Positions 16,784 to 25,968 of a stretch of 64,000 nt of DNA are shown piece after piece; position 1 is the stretch's first letter, and each line of letters starts with the position of its first letter. The stretch covers positions 1 to 64,000 of the forward strand of contig CALFMO010000005.1 in NCBI GenBank assembly GCA_937879855.1, in the 5' to 3' direction. The position numbers and the translations under genes were made by a program. This DNA comes from an uncultured Acidobacteriaceae bacterium. GTDB taxonomy: Bacteria; Acidobacteriota; Terriglobia; Terriglobales; Acidobacteriaceae. The notes below the pieces were generated by a model. The model worked only from the letters and a program-made list of their open reading frames with translations, made no database searches and was not told the origin of the DNA.

Positions 16784-18274
16784 ATGCCAGACGAAGACCC
16801 AATTCGCACGCGAGAATCAGCATCCCCGCCTACTGTTCGGGAGTTGGCCATGGTGCTATTCCGCCGGAGGAGGGTCTTCGTCCGCGTCTCGAGCTTGGCG
16901 CTCGCCGTCGCGATTTTGTATGCGCTTTTAGGTTCCGGATATGAAGCGAAGATGAAGGTGTTGGTGCGACGAGGGCGTGCCAATGCTCCCGTGACGGTGG
17001 AGGCGAACGCTCCCATGGACCTGACCCGGATGGACATCACGGAAGAGGAATTGAATTCCGAGGTGGAGTTGCTGCGGGACGATGAAGTGCTGCGCACGGT
17101 CGTGCAAGAGACTGGGATCGGAGGGCGTGACTGGTTTCACTTTCTGCGGCTGGGTGAGGGAAATGCGGAGCGAGTGGAGCGGCAGGCGCGTCAACTGGCC
17201 AAGAAACTGAAAGTGGAAGCGGTGAAGAAAACGAATCTGATCGAAGTCAAGTATTCGGCGGACAATCCCCAAACAGCGGCCAATGTGCTGCAGTCCGTGG
17301 AAAAGGCGTACCTGGAGAAGCACATGGAGGTGCATCGTCCCAGCGGCGAGTTTCGTTTTTTTGAACTACAGACCAGCGAGTCGCGGCGCCAATTGGAAGA
17401 AGCGAAACGAAAACTGACGGATTTCACGGCGAAACAGGGCGTTGTTGCGGCGGCAGAACAACGGGACCTGGCCCTGCAAAAGTTGAGCGCAGTGGATGCT
17501 GACTACCGCCAGACGCGAATTGATGCGACCGAGGCCCAGCAGCGGGTGTGGGAACTGGAGGCTCAGTTGCGGACGTTGCCGGAGCGCACCACAACCCAGA
17601 TTCGTGTTGCGGATAATCCGGACCTGCTGAAGGCCTTGAAAGCGACTCTGTTGGATCTCCAATTGAAGCGGACAGGATTGCTGACGAAGTTCGAACCGAG
17701 CCATCGCCTGGTTCGGGAAGTTGAACAGCAGATTGCTCAGGCAGAAGCCACCATCGCCTCGGAAAATGGTTTGCCTCTGAAGGACGAAACCACCGACAAG
17801 AATACGCAGTATGAATGGGCCAAGTCGGAATTGCAGAAAAACCAGGTGCAATTGAAGGCCCTGCAAGCCCGCGAGGCCGCGACCGTTAGACAGGAAGTTG
17901 CCTACCAAAGCATGGCCCGCCATTTCGGGGAGGATGCTATCACCCAGGATGACTTGCTGAGCTCGGAGAAAGCTGCGGAGGAGAACTACCTTCTTTACGT
18001 GAAGAAGCAGGAAGAAGCGCGCATGGACGATGCACTCGATGCACGGGGCATCGTCAACGTGGCGATTGCGGAGCACCCGGTAGCTCCAGCTTTGCCGTTG
18101 TGGTCTACGGCAGCGGTGTTGGCGATTGGGTTGGCTGCAGCGGGCGCGGCGGGCACCGGCGCCACGTTCGCGGCCGATTATCTCGATCCTGCCTTTCGCA
18201 CGCCCGACGATGTCCTGGCCTACTTGAATTCGCCCGTGTTGGCATCCCTACCGCGAGGAAGGCTTTCGGCATGA
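16784..18274 (+). CDS. polysaccharide chain-length determinant (Wzz/GumC-like), no kinase domain
   Basis: A 496-residue inner-membrane polysaccharide co-polymerase. It has an N-terminal Wzz domain with one membrane helix at about 34-51, a long coiled-coil region (about 175-410, rich in Glu, Lys and Gln), and a second helix at about 440-462 near the C-terminus. The GNVR-type region before the second helix is recognisable (VNVAIAEHPVAPALP). No P-loop or tyrosine-rich tail follows, so it is the membrane half of a split Wzc-like system. The partner is the overlapping next gene, which starts before this stop codon. Confidence 0.85.
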   Translation: MPDEDPIRTRESASPPTVRELAMVLFRRRRVFVRVSSLALAVAILYALLGSGYEAKMKVLVRRGRANAPVTVEANAPMDLTRMDITEEELNSEVELLRDDEVLRTVVQETGIGGRDWFHFLRLGEGNAERVERQARQLAKKLKVEAVKKTNLIEVKYSADNPQTAANVLQSVEKAYLEKHMEVHRPSGEFRFFELQTSESRRQLEEAKRKLTDFTAKQGVVAAAEQRDLALQKLSAVDADYRQTRIDATEAQQRVWELEAQLRTLPERTTTQIRVADNPDLLKALKATLLDLQLKRTGLLTKFEPSHRLVREVEQQIAQAEATIASENGLPLKDETTDKNTQYEWAKSELQKNQVQLKALQAREAATVRQEVAYQSMARHFGEDAITQDDLLSSEKAAEENYLLYVKKQEEARMDDALDARGIVNVAIAEHPVAPALPLWSTAAVLAIGLAAAGAAGTGATFAADYLDPAFRTPDDVLAYLNSPVLASLPRGRLSA

Positions 18275-18990
18275 GGGAAGAGGTTTTGAATGCGGGTGTG
18301 TTGTTCGCGAAAACAAGCGCGTGCAGGGTGGTGCGTCCCGCCGAAGCGACTTCACGGATGGCGGGGAGTTGGAATCCTGAAGACTTCGCCCGGGAGCAGA
18401 TTCAAGGGCTAGTGAGACAGGTTTTCTTTTCGAATGCGGAACATCCTGTGCGGCAGGTAGTTTTCTGTGCAGTGGAAGCTGAAACGGATGTGTCCAGCAT
18501 CTGCCGGCGGGTGGGAGAGGCGTTGGCGCTGGAGACAACCGAAACTGTCGCTCTGGCAGGGGAATACCCAGAGATTTTGCGGAACGTGGAGACCGATCAG
18601 GAGGGTGCACCCGGTCGCGGAGCCAAGGATGAAGGCGTGGTTTTGCGGCCGTATGCGACGCGGGTGCGAAGCAATCTGTGGATGGTCCCGGCTGCGAAAA
18701 AGAACGGAGGACGGTTTTCCACCGTGGAACTGCATTCCCACCTTTGCGCAATGCGTCGGGAGTTCAAGTATTCGATTGTGGCCGGGCCAGTCGCTCGGGA
18801 ATCGAACCAGACGACCGCCATGGCCGGTTTCGCAGATGGAATCATCCTGGTGTTGTCGGCACATCGCACACGCCGGAATACCGCTCGCCGGATTGTGGAC
18901 GCCTTGGAGGCGGCACAGGCGCGAATTTTGGGAACCGTGCTGAGCGACCGGGTATTTCCTATCCCAGAGAGGATCTACCGCAGGTTGTAA
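18271..18990 (+). CDS. degenerate BY-kinase/CpsD-like ATPase lacking Walker A
   Basis: A 239-residue protein that overlaps the Wzz-like gene by 4 bases. Its position and length fit the cytoplasmic ATPase partner (CpsD, CapB, Wzc C-terminal half). The overall pattern matches: VVFCAVEAETDVSSICRRV stands where a Walker A such as SANPGEGKST is expected, then LRREFKYSIV-like text before the region normally holding Walker A' (IDTPP, here VAGPVARES). ADGIILVLSAHRTRRNTARRI and GTVLSDRVFP then follow the family well. The lysine and glycines of the P-loop are gone and the A' aspartate is missing, so ATP hydrolysis and tyrosine phosphorylation are not expected. The C-terminus has only one Tyr. It may act as a structural cap. 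Confidence 0.7.
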   Translation: MREEVLNAGVLFAKTSACRVVRPAEATSRMAGSWNPEDFAREQIQGLVRQVFFSNAEHPVRQVVFCAVEAETDVSSICRRVGEALALETTETVALAGEYPEILRNVETDQEGAPGRGAKDEGVVLRPYATRVRSNLWMVPAAKKNGGRFSTVELHSHLCAMRREFKYSIVAGPVARESNQTTAMAGFADGIILVLSAHRTRRNTARRIVDALEAAQARILGTVLSDRVFPIPERIYRRL

Positions 18991-19051
18991 GAACGTTAAA
19001 CAGAGTGCTCAAGGCACAGAGTCTTATAGCAATTTTGAGGAATCCGCTCGA

Positions 19052-20686
19052 ATGAGCGATTGGTGTGGTCAAGTGTCTTCACCTGTCTTCAATGCCGGGC
19101 AGCAAAAATCCGAAGGGGTCGATTGGGCACGACTGATTCCCGGGGGGACATCTACGGTTCGGGAGGGAGCACGGAAGCCGAGTCGATCGGTAAATCCATT
19201 CGCGTCAGAAAAAGTATCGGAGATCGCGACCGAGGTCGTGACCAGCGCGCCCGAAAATCCATTGACGGTACTGCTCCCAGGTCCGCTACAAAGCCGGATG
19301 GCATGGCGATGGATGTGCTCGATGGCGGCTGACTTCGCGCTGGTAGCGCTGAACTGGCTTTTGATTGGAGCGACGCAGGTGCCTCTGCGAGGACTCTTTC
19401 CCCATGTGCGCCTCTTCGAATATGCCGCCGGAGCACCTGTTTCTTTATTGGGAATTGCTTTACTTCACGGCGCGTTGATCACCTTAATGGGCTACACCGA
19501 AGGACTGCACGCCGACAGCGGCAATCTGAAAAGGCAAGCCCGCATTCTTGGTAAGTCCGTTTTCTGGACGACGGCTCTGTTGTGTCTCGCCTACGGACTG
19601 CAGGGTGCGGCATGGGTGACGAGTGAATTGTTCTGTGCAGCCGGTTTGTTGCACTTTGGGGCGCTGTGGACGTGGCGCTGGCAGCGCTCGAGGCTATGGC
19701 GGAGGACGCATTCGTCAGGCGACGGGCACAACGTTTTGATCATCGGAGCGGGAACCGTTGGACAGCAGGTCGCTCGCTACGCGGAACGGCATCCCGAGGC
19801 GGGCCGAACGGTGTGCGGCTTCCTCGACGACGACAAACCGCGGAGCGACAAAGTGATTGGGCGAGTGAATGACTTGGCTCAGTTGGCACGCAAAGCCTTC
19901 GTCGATGAAGTGATCCTGGCCGCGCCGCACGACCGGAGCATGACCTTGCAGGTGCTCCGCGAAGCTCGACGTTTGCGACTCGATGTGGAGATCGTTCCCG
20001 ACCTTTTCGGATGTGAGCCCGAGGCAAGCGAAATCGAGCGAGTCGGAGATTTGCCCGTAATCTGCCTGCACGCGGAACGATTGCCGTCGATCGGGCTGGT
20101 ATTGAAACGGGTTTTGGACGTGATCGGCGCGGGCCTGGCGCTGGCGCTGCTAGCGCCATTGCTGGCGGCAATCGCGGGATTGATCAAACTGGATTCGCGA
20201 GGGCCAGTTCTCTATTGCGCTCCACGGGCGGGCCGGAAGAGCAGGGTCTTTCGCTGTTACAAGTTCCGCACCATGGTGAACCGCGCGGATGACTTGAGAA
20301 ACGAATTGCGGAACCAAAACCAGAGGACGGGACCATGTTTCAAGATGGCGAACGACCCCCGGATCACAAGGCTGGGGCGTTTTTTGCGACGCTATAGCCT
20401 GGATGAACTGCCCCAACTTTGGAATGTTCTGAAGGGCGAGATGAGCCTGGTCGGACCAAGGCCGCATCCGGTGGATGAGTTTGCGGCGTATGAGATCGAG
20501 CATCTGGCGCGACTCGACGTCACGCCAGGAATAACCGGGTTGTGGCAGGTCTCGGCGCGCCGCGATCCTTCCGGTCAGCGCGGCATGGAACTGGATCGTG
20601 AATACATCCAGACGTGGAGCCTGGGTTCGGATTTGCGGATTCTGTTGCGTACCTTTCTCGCTGTGGCGCAGGGGAGTGGAGAGTGA
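19052..20686 (+). CDS. undecaprenyl-phosphate sugar phosphotransferase (EPS priming enzyme)
   Basis: A 544-residue polyprenyl glycosylphosphotransferase that would transfer a sugar phosphate to undecaprenyl phosphate to start repeat-unit synthesis. It has a polar N-terminus, four to five membrane helices (about 85-210), and a Rossmann-like CoA-binding-type domain (about 225-340: NVLIIGAGTVGQQVARY, GFLDDD). A last helix (about 353-375) leads to the catalytic bacterial sugar transferase domain (about 376-544: GPVLYCAPRAGRKSRVF, YKFRTMV, RRYSLDELPQLWNVLKGEM, LVGPRPHP, PGITGLWQVSAR). All key motifs are intact. A GAGGAA ribosome site precedes the ATG. It overlaps the polymerase gene by one base. 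Confidence 0.92.
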   Translation: MSDWCGQVSSPVFNAGQQKSEGVDWARLIPGGTSTVREGARKPSRSVNPFASEKVSEIATEVVTSAPENPLTVLLPGPLQSRMAWRWMCSMAADFALVALNWLLIGATQVPLRGLFPHVRLFEYAAGAPVSLLGIALLHGALITLMGYTEGLHADSGNLKRQARILGKSVFWTTALLCLAYGLQGAAWVTSELFCAAGLLHFGALWTWRWQRSRLWRRTHSSGDGHNVLIIGAGTVGQQVARYAERHPEAGRTVCGFLDDDKPRSDKVIGRVNDLAQLARKAFVDEVILAAPHDRSMTLQVLREARRLRLDVEIVPDLFGCEPEASEIERVGDLPVICLHAERLPSIGLVLKRVLDVIGAGLALALLAPLLAAIAGLIKLDSRGPVLYCAPRAGRKSRVFRCYKFRTMVNRADDLRNELRNQNQRTGPCFKMANDPRITRLGRFLRRYSLDELPQLWNVLKGEMSLVGPRPHPVDEFAAYEIEHLARLDVTPGITGLWQVSARRDPSGQRGMELDREYIQTWSLGSDLRILLRTFLAVAQGSGE

Positions 20687-22002
20687 TGGAGTCTATTTCC
20701 CTGAGAGCGGCAAGGTCGGAGATGGCCGACGATCTCCTGGTCTGGACGCTGGAGGTTGTTCTACGCCCGCTACACGCTCTCATGACCGTGCCTTCGCTCC
20801 TGTTTTTGGCGACGCTGACCGCAATGTTGCTGCGGAATCAGAACGTCTCGTTCTACGAGATCGACCGCGTCGCCTTCGGCCTGCTCTTGCTGGTGGTTGT
20901 AGGACGGGCAATCGTGCAGCGGAAACAACTGGTTGTGCTGGAGCGAATTACATGGCCGATGCTTGGCCTGACAGGGCTGGCGCTTGTAACGGTGATTGGT
21001 CAGCCGTTCAACAGCGAGACCTGGAGCCTGTTGGCATCGAAATTCATTGTCCCTTTCGTGCTCTTTCACTTGGCGGGACGGGTGTTCACGGGGGAACGGG
21101 AGTTTCGGCAGTTTGAGATCTTCGCATTGCTGGTGCTTGCCTATCTGAGTTTTATCGCGATCGCTTTCCTGGTGGGAGCGCGCGCCCTCATTTTCCCCCG
21201 TTTCATTCTGGATGAAAGCCTCGGCTTTCACCCGGACCGGGCGCGAGGGCCGTTCCTGCAGGCAGTCGCCAATGGCGTTTCCTTAAACATCCTCGGGTTA
21301 GTAGCTTTGCATGCATACAAACGAGGAAGTGTGCGAGGTCTCAAGATGGCGCTTCTATTGGCTTCTGTGCCAGTCGCCATCCTGGCCACGATGACCCGGG
21401 CAGTCTGGTTGTCATTTGCCGGAAGCATTGTGGTGTTGGTTCTCTATTCGAAGAATCGCGCGTTACAACGTGCGGCAGTGGGGGTTGCTGTGGTTGTGGT
21501 ATTGGGGTTCGCGGTTCTGAGTTCACATGAGCTGCGGGCGGCATTGAGCGACCGCCTGGAGGAACGTGGACCGGTTGAATTTCGCGAAGCAGTTTATGCG
21601 GGCAGCTGGCAGATGTTTCTGGAGCGTCCGCTGACGGGATGGGGCTTTCACCAAATGCCGGCTGACTTACCTCGATATGTCAGCGAATACAAAGACAAGG
21701 TTTTGTATCCGCACAACACGTATTTGGAATTGTTGGTGGAGCACGGTGTAGTGGGACTGGCGCTGTATCTCTGGCTGATGTGGGAGATGTGGCGGCTCGG
21801 TCGGGGGTCGATCGCGGCAGCAGAGAAGAAAGGATTCCTCGATCCTCTATTTCATGGTCTATGGCCAATTCTGCTGGTGGTGTATTGGGTGAATGCAGCT
21901 TTGGTTGTCATGAGCTACCAATTCGTGAACGCTCTACTGTTCACGATGGCCGGCATGCTGGCCGCGCAACGGCGCAGAGCAGGGATGTGTCCGCCATGCT
22001 GA
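20686..22002 (+). CDS. O-antigen polymerase/ligase-like membrane protein (Wzy/WaaL family)
   Basis: A 438-residue integral membrane protein with about ten to twelve helices. A large periplasmic loop before the last helices carries the family motif GWGFHQMP and PHNTYLELLVEHG. Such proteins polymerise or ligate undecaprenyl-linked repeat units in the periplasm; in an EPS operon the polymerase role is more likely. The ATG at 20686 overlaps the stop of the sugar transferase by one base, so translation is coupled. An upstream in-frame start at 20614 would overlap more and is not needed. Confidence 0.85.
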   Translation: MESISLRAARSEMADDLLVWTLEVVLRPLHALMTVPSLLFLATLTAMLLRNQNVSFYEIDRVAFGLLLLVVVGRAIVQRKQLVVLERITWPMLGLTGLALVTVIGQPFNSETWSLLASKFIVPFVLFHLAGRVFTGEREFRQFEIFALLVLAYLSFIAIAFLVGARALIFPRFILDESLGFHPDRARGPFLQAVANGVSLNILGLVALHAYKRGSVRGLKMALLLASVPVAILATMTRAVWLSFAGSIVVLVLYSKNRALQRAAVGVAVVVVLGFAVLSSHELRAALSDRLEERGPVEFREAVYAGSWQMFLERPLTGWGFHQMPADLPRYVSEYKDKVLYPHNTYLELLVEHGVVGLALYLWLMWEMWRLGRGSIAAAEKKGFLDPLFHGLWPILLVVYWVNAALVVMSYQFVNALLFTMAGMLAAQRRRAGMCPPC

Positions 22003-23291
22003 CTGTCGCCTACCTTGCCAATGAGTTCCCTTCGCCCGTCGAGCCTTACGTCGTCGAAGAGATCGAAGAACTGCGCCGCCGAGGTGTGCGCGTGATTGCG
22101 TGCAGTGTGCGGAAAACCGCGCCCGACGAGGCGTTGTTAAGCAAATGTGCTCCGCAGATCGTATTGCGCCCGCCGCAAGTAATAATTCTCTTGCGCGCCT
22201 TGTGGCTCTGCCTCCGGCGTTGGAAGCGTATATGGCCGCTGATTGCGCGCGTCTTGTTCCAGGGCACCGAAGGGCCGCGAAAGCGCACGAAAGCGCTGGC
22301 ACATACCTGGCTCGGCGCCTGTTACGCGATTCTGTTGCAGGGAAATGGGACGGAGCATATCCACGTTCACCACGGCTACCTGGGCGCCTGGATCGCAATG
22401 GTTGCGGCACGGCTGCTGGGCGTGGAATTCAGCATGACGCTTCACGGGTCGGACCTGCTGCTGGATGGAACCTATCTCGACGTGAAACTGCAGAACTGTA
22501 CGTTCTGTCTGACTGTGTCGGAGTACAACCGTAACTACATCTTGAAACGCTACCCCGAGGTGGAGGCGGAGAAAGTAGTAGTGGCTCGCCTTGGGGTGGA
22601 AGTTCTCGAACTGACGCCTCAACCTGCGTCGAGACCGAAGATGAATGAAAGTGCTTTTACGTTGCTGGCCGTGGGAAGGTTGCACGCGGTCAAAGATCAC
22701 GCCTTTCTGGTGCGGGCTTGTGCGTTGCTTCACGCGGGAGGGGTGCCTTTTGACTGTCTGATTGCAGGCGACGGACCAGAATGGCGCAATCTGGAGTCCC
22801 TGATTCAGGCATATGGAATCCAAGAGCAAGTCACTCTACTTGGCCACGTGGCCCGCCAGCACATGAATTCCTGGTATGACCGGGCCCAAGTGGTGGTTCT
22901 TACCAGCCGAAGCGAAGGAATTCCACTGGTGCTGATGGAAGCAATGGCGCGCCGGAAGATCGTTCTAGCGCCGGCGATTACCGGCATCCCTGAACTTGTA
23001 ATTCCGGGCAGAACGGGATTCCTGTACGAACCCGGATCGGTGGCTGATTTTGTCGCGCGACTGCTCTTCATTCGTTCGCTGATTGATGCCCCGAAAGATC
23101 CCCATGTCCACCCATACATCGTCTCGGCGAGCCGTCAACTGGATCACCTAAGGCATGCGGCCCACGCGCATGTTCACGAAAACTTCAACCGCAGTAGACG
23201 TTTGCAATCATTCGGCAACTTATTCCTCCAGCGGATCGGCCCGCGAGCAGAAAGCATTCCTTATGCGGATTTTGTATTGCAACAAATATAA
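21996..23291 (+). CDS. glycosyltransferase family 4
   Basis: A 431-residue GT-B glycosyltransferase that would add a sugar to the lipid-linked EPS repeat unit at the cytoplasmic face. The N-terminal half starts LTVAYLANEFPSPVEPYVV, and the donor-binding half has LLAVGRLHAVKDHAFLV near 225, then LIAGDGPEW and the motif SRSEGIPLVLMEAMARRK with the two conserved acidic residues of the E-x7-E type. The C-terminus has a non-conserved helix. The start overlaps the polymerase stop by 7 bases; the end overlaps the next gene by 29 bases. Confidence 0.9.
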   Translation: MLTVAYLANEFPSPVEPYVVEEIEELRRRGVRVIACSVRKTAPDEALLSKCAPQIVLRPPQVIILLRALWLCLRRWKRIWPLIARVLFQGTEGPRKRTKALAHTWLGACYAILLQGNGTEHIHVHHGYLGAWIAMVAARLLGVEFSMTLHGSDLLLDGTYLDVKLQNCTFCLTVSEYNRNYILKRYPEVEAEKVVVARLGVEVLELTPQPASRPKMNESAFTLLAVGRLHAVKDHAFLVRACALLHAGGVPFDCLIAGDGPEWRNLESLIQAYGIQEQVTLLGHVARQHMNSWYDRAQVVVLTSRSEGIPLVLMEAMARRKIVLAPAITGIPELVIPGRTGFLYEPGSVADFVARLLFIRSLIDAPKDPHVHPYIVSASRQLDHLRHAAHAHVHENFNRSRRLQSFGNLFLQRIGPRAESIPYADFVLQQI

Positions 23292-25749
23292 CTATCCATT
23301 TAGTGGGACCGAGGTTTACCTGTTTGAACTGATGGAATTGATGCGAGAGCAGGGCCACGAAGTGGCACTATTCTCAATGGCGGATCCGCGGGGTGAGCCT
23401 TCGCCATACGATCGGCACCTTATGCCGCGCCTTGACTTCAAAGCCAAAGCGAGTTGGTGGAGGAGGGTGCAATACGCAGGACACGCAGTTTATTCGACGG
23501 ACGCGCGGCGGCGGATCCGCGCGATGATCAGGGATTTCCAGCCCGACGTGGCGCACGTCCGAAGTCTCTATCACCATTTATCGCCCTCGGTTCTGTGGGA
23601 GTTGAAAGCGCACAATGTTCCCGTCGTCTACCACGTCAATGACTTCAAGCTGCTTTGCCCGGCTTACAACCTGGTATCGCAAGGGCAGCCCTGTGAGGCG
23701 TGCGCAGGCGGCAAGTTCTGGCATGCGCTACGGCCGACTTGTTATCCGGGGCTTTGTGCGCGCCTGACCTTAACGACCGAGGCTTACACTCACCGCTGGC
23801 TGGGTACATACAAGAAATGCGTCGACCTGTTCCTGGCGCCCAGCCAGTTCGTGCGTGACAAGTTTGTGGAGCACGGCTGGGACGGCGGTAAGTTCGAGGT
23901 AATGCCGCATTTTCAGAAGGCTCATGAGTTGCGGCCGCCGCCGAGCAACGCCAATTCGTCATTGCTGTATTTCGGAAGGCTGTCGCCGGAGAAAGGCGTC
24001 CATGATTTGCTAAGGGCGATGCAGAAGATTCCACAGATGCGCTTGATCGTCGCGGGCGACGGGCCACAGCGCACACCTTTGCAGGGGCTGACGAGTTCGC
24101 TGGGATTGCGGAACGTGCAGTTTGTGGGTCAGGTGGGCCGCGCCGAGCGGGATGCGCTAATCGCACAATCGCGCTTTACAGTCCTGCCCTCCCATGCCTA
24201 CGAGACTCTTGGCAAGACGATCCTCGAGTCTTACGGAGAAGCCCGTGCCGTAGTGGCCTCAGATCTGGGCTCCAGACGGGAGTTTGTTCACGAGGGTGAG
24301 ACCGGACTGCTGTATCCCTCCGGCGATGTGACTCAACTTGCAGGCGCGATTCAATCCCTGGGTTCGAGGCCGGGGTTAGCCGAGAAGATGGGGCGTGCCG
24401 GTTGGGAAATGGTGCGACAGCACCATACCCCCGAGGAGCACTATCAGAGACTGTTGAGTCTTTATGAGGGCCTAGTCGCAGGCAGCGCGCCTCGCAAGGA
24501 TGGAAGCGGCGCATGGCGAACGATTGCAGGGCAGAATCCAAATCCAGTTACCCTGCCCCGAAGACAGGGGTTGCGGGTGGCATTTATCGGTGGGCGCGGG
24601 GTCGTATCGAAATACAGCGGGCTGGAGACTTATTACGAGGAGGTGGGAAAACGCCTGGCGCAGATGGGGCATGAAGTCACTTTGTATTGCCGCACCTACT
24701 TTACGCCGCCCATGACAACTTACAACGGGATGCGGCTGGTACGGCTGCCGACAGTTCGATCGAAGCATCTCGAAACCTTGATTCATACGCTGCTTAGCAC
24801 GACACATGCGCTGACACAACCCTACGATATCGTGCACTATCACGCGTTGGGAGCGGCCCTGTTTTCGTTTTTTCCGAGGTTGCTGGGAAGAAAAACCGTC
24901 GTCAGCGTGCAGGGCCTGGACTGGCAACGAAAGAAATGGGGACGGTTTGCTTCTGCGGTTCTGCGGCAGGGCGAGCGCGCATCGGCGGAACTCCCCAATG
25001 CCACGGTTGTTGTTTCGCACGCGCTACAACGACGTTATCGCGAGATACACGGAATTGAATCCTTCTATCTGCCGAACGGAGGAGTGCTGCGCGAGCGGAC
25101 CGAGCCAGCAAAGATTCTGGAGTGGGGATTGCAGCCGGGAAACTACGTTCTGTTCCTGGGAAGATTCTCGCCCGAAAAGGGTTGTCACCTTCTCGTCGAG
25201 GCCTTTGAGCAGATCGACACTGATGTGAAGCTAGTGATGGCTGGGGCGTCGAGCTATTGCGACGAATACAGCCGCGAATTGCGAAAACACGCCACTGAAC
25301 GGATTCGGATGCTGGACTGGGTTTCCGGCACGACGCTGGACGAATTGCTCACCAATGCGATGATTTTTGTTTTGCCATCAGATTTAGAAGGCTTGTCGCT
25401 GGCACTGCTTGACGCCATGGGAGCAGGGCTCTGCGTGCTCACTAGCGACGTTCCAGAAAACCGCGAAGTCGTCGATGGAGCAGGATTTACGTTTCAACGC
25501 GGAAATGCAACGGATTTGGCGGATCGTTTACGCTTTCTGTTAGCGAATCCCAGTGTTCGGGAGGCTGCCGGCAGAACGGCGAAAAGGCGGATCGAGGAGC
25601 ATTATCAGTGGCAGAGCATTGCCCGGGAAGTTGAAAAAACATACTTCCAGATGATGGGTTGGGGGCCGGTTGCGTTGCCAGTCAAAAAGCCCAACGCGCG
25701 GGTTGCCGCCATCGTCGAGACCGCGAGCCCGGAACAAAAGGCTGGCTAG
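23263..25749 (+). CDS. tandem glycosyltransferase (two GT4 domains fused)
   Basis: An 828-residue protein, twice the usual length, made of two complete GT-B glycosyltransferases. Domain 1 (about 1-410) starts RILYCNKYNYPFSGTEVYL and has LLYFGRLSPEKGVHDLL, LIVAGDGPQR and SHAYETLGKTILESYGEAR. Domain 2 (about 440-800) starts RVAFIGGRGVVSKYSGLETYY and has VLFLGRFSPEKGCHLLVEAF and PSDLEGLSLALLDAMGAG. Each half has the conserved acidic E-x7-E-like motif. The fusion implies two consecutive sugar additions or a pair of specificities in one polypeptide. A region of low conservation (about 410-440) links them. A large overlap with the preceding gene suggests translational coupling. It is the last gene before the rhamnose block. 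Confidence 0.9.
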   Translation: MRILYCNKYNYPFSGTEVYLFELMELMREQGHEVALFSMADPRGEPSPYDRHLMPRLDFKAKASWWRRVQYAGHAVYSTDARRRIRAMIRDFQPDVAHVRSLYHHLSPSVLWELKAHNVPVVYHVNDFKLLCPAYNLVSQGQPCEACAGGKFWHALRPTCYPGLCARLTLTTEAYTHRWLGTYKKCVDLFLAPSQFVRDKFVEHGWDGGKFEVMPHFQKAHELRPPPSNANSSLLYFGRLSPEKGVHDLLRAMQKIPQMRLIVAGDGPQRTPLQGLTSSLGLRNVQFVGQVGRAERDALIAQSRFTVLPSHAYETLGKTILESYGEARAVVASDLGSRREFVHEGETGLLYPSGDVTQLAGAIQSLGSRPGLAEKMGRAGWEMVRQHHTPEEHYQRLLSLYEGLVAGSAPRKDGSGAWRTIAGQNPNPVTLPRRQGLRVAFIGGRGVVSKYSGLETYYEEVGKRLAQMGHEVTLYCRTYFTPPMTTYNGMRLVRLPTVRSKHLETLIHTLLSTTHALTQPYDIVHYHALGAALFSFFPRLLGRKTVVSVQGLDWQRKKWGRFASAVLRQGERASAELPNATVVVSHALQRRYREIHGIESFYLPNGGVLRERTEPAKILEWGLQPGNYVLFLGRFSPEKGCHLLVEAFEQIDTDVKLVMAGASSYCDEYSRELRKHATERIRMLDWVSGTTLDELLTNAMIFVLPSDLEGLSLALLDAMGAGLCVLTSDVPENREVVDGAGFTFQRGNATDLADRLRFLLANPSVREAAGRTAKRRIEEHYQWQSIAREVEKTYFQMMGWGPVALPVKKPNARVAAIVETASPEQKAG

Positions 25750-25968
25750 CTGCACCGTAAGACAATCGAGCACGCGCGGGAGTCATGATCGCCCCCGGTC
25801 GACTGATCGTACACTGCCTGTAATCCGCGTTTGTAGTTCTTCCTTTTTTCCTATCGACACCCCGCACGGCACGGGGCGATTCCCGTCATTATTGATTACA
25901 ATCAACTGTTTGTCTCGCGACGGGCTCTGCTGCCGGCAAAGCGCCCTTACGCGAGGGACACTTGTCGC
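25750..25968 (+). promoter_or_regulatory. probable promoter region of the rhamnose genes
   Basis: A 219-base gap between the glycosyltransferase fusion and rfbB, the largest gap inside the EPS locus. It suggests a separate promoter for rfbBACD. A GAGGGA ribosome site lies at 25952-25957. I could not assign a convincing -35/-10 pair. Confidence 0.35.
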
